Assembly (NCBI GenBank): GCA_003220975.1
Contig: QHTX01000148.1
Span: 1,886-18,804 of the forward strand
Reading direction: 5' to 3'
DNA: 16,919 bases
Origin: Gemmatimonadota bacterium
GTDB taxonomy: Bacteria > Gemmatimonadota > Gemmatimonadetes > Gemmatimonadales > GWC2-71-9
Shown: positions 14,375 through 16,919 of the stretch, one piece after another
How positions within the stretch are numbered: the first letter of the stretch is position 1
Layout of the letters: every line of letters starts with the position of its first letter
Notes under the pieces: model-generated
What the model was told of the DNA's origin: nothing
Seen by the model: only the letters and a program-made list of their open reading frames with translations
Databases searched by the model: none
Position numbers and translations under genes: made by a program

Positions 14375-15238
14375 ATGTCACGCGCCTTCGTGAAAGAAGA
14401 TGCGGGGAATCAGGGCGCCCCCCGGCGGGACTACGGCCTCCCTCCCCGCGGCCATCCCGACTTCGACGCTGCCGCCGCCGCGGCGCTGCTCGAGGCCGCG
14501 CGCGCCGGCGAGACGGCGAGTGCCGAGCAGGCAACCGGCTACTATTGGGGGGAGCCCAAACTGCGACCGCACGTAGAGCGCCTTCTCGCGCGGGCGCGCG
14601 CCGAGAGCGACGAGCGGCTCGAAGAGCTCGCCCGGCGGTTCCTGAGCTACATCGAGCTGTACCTCCACGCCCTCCGGCCCCGGGTCGTCGGGCAGCGCCT
14701 CGAGCGGGTGCGCATCACGAGCCCCTTCCTGCTGCGCACGGCCGCCCCCCCTGTCGCCGAGCTGGCGGGCCGCAGCGTGCGAGACGTCCGGCGCTTGGGG
14801 AAGCGGATCGTCCTCGGCTTCGACGAAGCCTACTTCGCGGTGCTCCACCTCATGATTGCCGGACGGCTGCACTGGAAGGCCGCCCCGCCCCCTGCGGCCA
14901 TCCCCCGGCGCCGCGGGCTCGGGGCGTTCGACTTCCCGCTGGGCACCCTCCTCCTCACGGAGGCGGGAACGAAGCAGCGGGCGTCGCTCCACGTGGTGCG
15001 TGGCACGGACGCCCTCGCCGCGCACGACCGCGGGGCCCTCGACGTGCTGAGCGCCGGCGATGAGCAGTTCCGCGCCGTGCTCACCCGCGAGTCACACACC
15101 TTGAAGCGCGCGCTCACCGATCCGCGCCTGTTCGATGGCATCGGCAACGCCTATTCCGGCTTTCGCCGCTCCGCCTCACCTCCCAGCTCGGAGACGACGA
15201 GATCGAGCGGCTCCGGCGCGCGACGCGGGAGACGCTGA
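14375..15238 (+). CDS. Fusion frame: small MSRAFVKED protein joined to Fpg/Nei glycosylase
   Basis: The frame starts with MSRAFVKEDAG and a charged, helical region ending near ERLEELARRFL (residue 90). This looks like a small stand-alone protein of unknown function; its first residues also resemble GreA/B-family N-termini. From I93 (14651) the text becomes that of an Fpg/Nei DNA glycosylase: IELYLHALRPRVVGQRLERV, RRLGKRIVLGF, VLHLMIAGRLHWK, LTDPRLFDGIGNAYS. The glycosylase start M-P-E-L-P, whose Pro is the catalytic nucleophile, is absent at the join, so this protein should not be an active glycosylase. After NAYS the frame turns into a low-complexity Arg/Ser tail and stops. The fusion is best explained by loss of DNA across a gene boundary. 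Confidence 0.7.
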   Translation: MSRAFVKEDAGNQGAPRRDYGLPPRGHPDFDAAAAAALLEAARAGETASAEQATGYYWGEPKLRPHVERLLARARAESDERLEELARRFLSYIELYLHALRPRVVGQRLERVRITSPFLLRTAAPPVAELAGRSVRDVRRLGKRIVLGFDEAYFAVLHLMIAGRLHWKAAPPPAAIPRRRGLGAFDFPLGTLLLTEAGTKQRASLHVVRGTDALAAHDRGALDVLSAGDEQFRAVLTRESHTLKRALTDPRLFDGIGNAYSGFRRSASPPSSETTRSSGSGARRGRR

Positions 15239-15528
15239 CCCGCTGGACCGAGCGGCTGCAGGCCGAGACCGGAGACGGGTTCCCGGAAAATGTCACGGCC
15301 TTCCGCCCGGGCATGGCCGTCCACGGCCGCTTCCGCCAGCCCTGTCCCGTGTGCGGATCACCGGTGCAGCGGATCCGGTACGCGGAGAACGAGGTGAACT
15401 ACTGCGCCACGTGCCAGACCGGCGGGCGACTGCTCGCCGATCGCTCCCTGTCCCGCCTGCTCAAGGAAGACTGGCCCCGCTCGCTGGAGGAGTGGGAAGA
15501 GCACGTCGGCCTCCCTGGGCGCGAGTGA
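14651..15528 (+). pseudogene. Fpg/Nei-type DNA glycosylase, damaged at two places
   Basis: Fpg/Nei enzymes excise oxidised bases through an N-terminal proline, a helix-two-turns-helix and a C-terminal zinc finger. All but three elements survive here in two frames. The first frame runs from I93 to NAYS at 15157. The second runs from 15157 (RLSPLRLTSQLGDDEIERL) to 15528, with the zinc ribbon CPVC...YCATC and the tail LEEWEEHVGLPGRE. Missing are the M-P-E-L-P start and about seven residues (family text near D-E-I-L-H) in the H2TH helix; a loss of about 22 bases accounts for the frame change. CCTGAGCTA at 14641-14649 would still spell P-E-L out of frame. Decay or assembly error are both possible. 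Confidence 0.8.
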
Positions 15529-15577
15529 CGGCCGCTTGAGACGCGCGCCCGCGCCATCGATCTTTCACGAGCACCCC

Positions 15578-15994
15578 GTGTCCGAGCCTACCGAGCCCCA
15601 GCCCGTGCGCTACGAGCGCGTGTCCGTCGTCGAACCGGGCGACATCGACGACCTGGGACACGTCAACAACGTGGTGTACCTGCGCTGGGTGCAAGACGTC
15701 GCGGCCGCGCACTGGGAGGCGACGATCGCGCCGGAGGAACGGGTCGACGTCGCGTGGGTTGTGCTCCGGCACGAGATCGATTACCAGCATCCGGCGGTGC
15801 TGGGCGACCAGGTGGTCGCCTGCACCTGGGTGGGGACGGCGCGGGCGACCACGTTCGAGCGGCACACCGAGATCCTGCGGGCGAGCGATCGCCGGGTGCT
15901 CGCCCGGGCGCGCTCGCTGTGGTGTCCCGTGAACGCCCGCACCGGGCGACCCCGGCGGCTCGATCCGGCGCTCAACGAGCGCTTCTACTCCTAG
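15578..15994 (+). CDS. Hotdog-fold acyl-CoA thioesterase (4HBT family)
   Basis: 138-aa single-domain hotdog protein, likely hydrolysing an acyl-CoA or acyl-ACP thioester in the cytoplasm. The signature GDIDDLGHVNNVVYLRWVQDVAAAHW (21-46) matches the D-x-x-GHVNN-x-x-Y active-site helix start of the 4-hydroxybenzoyl-CoA thioesterase/YbgC group. HEIDYQHPAVLGDQV and RSLWCPVNARTGRPRRL fit the later strands. I chose GTG 15578 because the next region is the conserved core; a TTG at 15536 would add 14 weakly conserved residues. Natural substrate unknown; similar proteins can release menaquinone or fatty-acid intermediates, but nothing here proves that. Confidence 0.85.
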   Translation: MSEPTEPQPVRYERVSVVEPGDIDDLGHVNNVVYLRWVQDVAAAHWEATIAPEERVDVAWVVLRHEIDYQHPAVLGDQVVACTWVGTARATTFERHTEILRASDRRVLARARSLWCPVNARTGRPRRLDPALNERFYS

Positions 15995-16008
15995 CCCGAG
16001 AACATCCC

Positions 16009-16448
16009 ATGCCGCCAAGCCCTGCCGTTCCGGACGTCGCGCGCGTCATCCAGTTGGCGGTCGCGCCGGTGTTTCTGCTTTCCGGCGTGGGCGTCACGCT
16101 TACCGTGCTCACCAGCCGGCTCAGCCGCATCGTCGACCGGGCTCGGTCGCTCGAAGGCGGGCTGGCTGGGGCCCCGCAGGCCGAGCAGGCGGGCCTGCAC
16201 CGCGAGCTGGCTACACTGTCCCGCCGCGCGCAATTGATCAACCGTGCCCTCACCCTCAGCACGACGTGCGCACTGCTCGTGTGCTTCGTCATCGCCACCC
16301 TGTTCATCGGCGCCTTCCTCGGGCTCGACCTCTCGGGTCTGATCGCCCTCCTGTTCGTGGTGGCGATGCTCGCGTTCATCGGGGGCCTCGTCAGCTTCCT
16401 GCGGGAGATCTTTCTCGCCACGGCCAACCTGCGCATCGGACCGCGCTG

Positions 16449-16449
<1 letters not shown>
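16009..16449 (+). CDS. DUF2721 membrane protein
   Basis: 146-aa integral membrane protein of the DUF2721 family. The order is one N-terminal span (about 10-35, IQLAVAPVFLLSGVGVTLTVLT), a charged cytosolic stretch with R-x-x-RIVDRAR and LHRELATLSRRAQLINRAL, then two close spans (about 79-103 and 108-132) ending FLREIFLATANLRIG. The RIVDR...RR-x-x-LIN arrangement is typical of the family. No function is established. The ATG at 16009 follows a 14-bp gap. Its stop shares one base with the start of the amidotransferase gene. Confidence 0.85.

Positions 16450-16919
<470 letters not shown>

Noticed and set aside
14375..14650. GreA/GreB transcript cleavage factor, from the MSRAFVKED start.
   Set aside because: Only the first nine or so residues resemble those proteins; the coiled-coil and C-terminal FKBP-like domain are absent.

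Overview
The window is a GC-rich, gene-dense bacterial chromosome segment with every gene on the + strand. There is no gap longer than about 95 bp, and many neighbours overlap by ATGA or GTGA. Three things suggest a Gemmatimonadota-like genome: the high GC, the futalosine menaquinone genes placed behind a canonical fatty-acid operon, and heptamer repeats at gene junctions. This is an inference. Other GC-rich phyla that use the futalosine route (Deinococcota, Acidobacteriota and relatives) are not excluded, and a 16S or marker-gene tree would decide.

Layout. (1) 1-2366, energy and nucleotide block: the 3' end of sucC, sucD, a PTS-EIIA-like/CBS regulator and ndk. (2) 2401-8420, fatty-acid block in the classic order: yceD(DUF177)-rpmF-plsX-fabH-fabD-fabG-acpP-fabF. 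A possible near-leaderless promoter lies in front of yceD. A cluster of nested palindromes with a 33-codon mini-ORF lies between fabD and fabG. (3) 8417-11522, futalosine menaquinone genes mqnE-mqnA-mqnC; mqnB and mqnD are not in the window. (4) 11556-13025: a PurE-type mutase, ispF and a DedA-family membrane protein. (5) 13042-15528: a broken isoprenylcysteine-methyltransferase-like gene, an intact XerC/D recombinase, and a damaged Fpg/Nei glycosylase fused to a small protein of unknown function. (6) 15578-16919: a hotdog thioesterase, a DUF2721 membrane protein and the 5' part of a TrpG/PabA glutamine amidotransferase that runs off the window.

How the genes work together. SucCD and Ndk handle substrate-level phosphorylation and NTP balance, with a CBS/EIIA protein between them that could sense adenylates. 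PlsX, the Fab enzymes and ACP make acyl chains and pass them to phospholipid. MqnA, MqnE and MqnC build the menaquinone ring from chorismate, and IspF supplies isoprenoid precursor. The segment is therefore mostly membrane-lipid and quinone housekeeping.

I did not find an obviously new defence or mobile system. The most noteworthy signals are: an 8-bp near-duplication that splits fabF between its catalytic histidines with an ATGA stop/start; three further small lesions in the ICMT-like and Fpg genes, which together raise either decay or assembly error; the palindrome cluster at 6060-6135; two heptamer tandem arrays that sit exactly at gene junctions; and a CX5CX2C rather than CX3CX2C cluster motif in MqnE.
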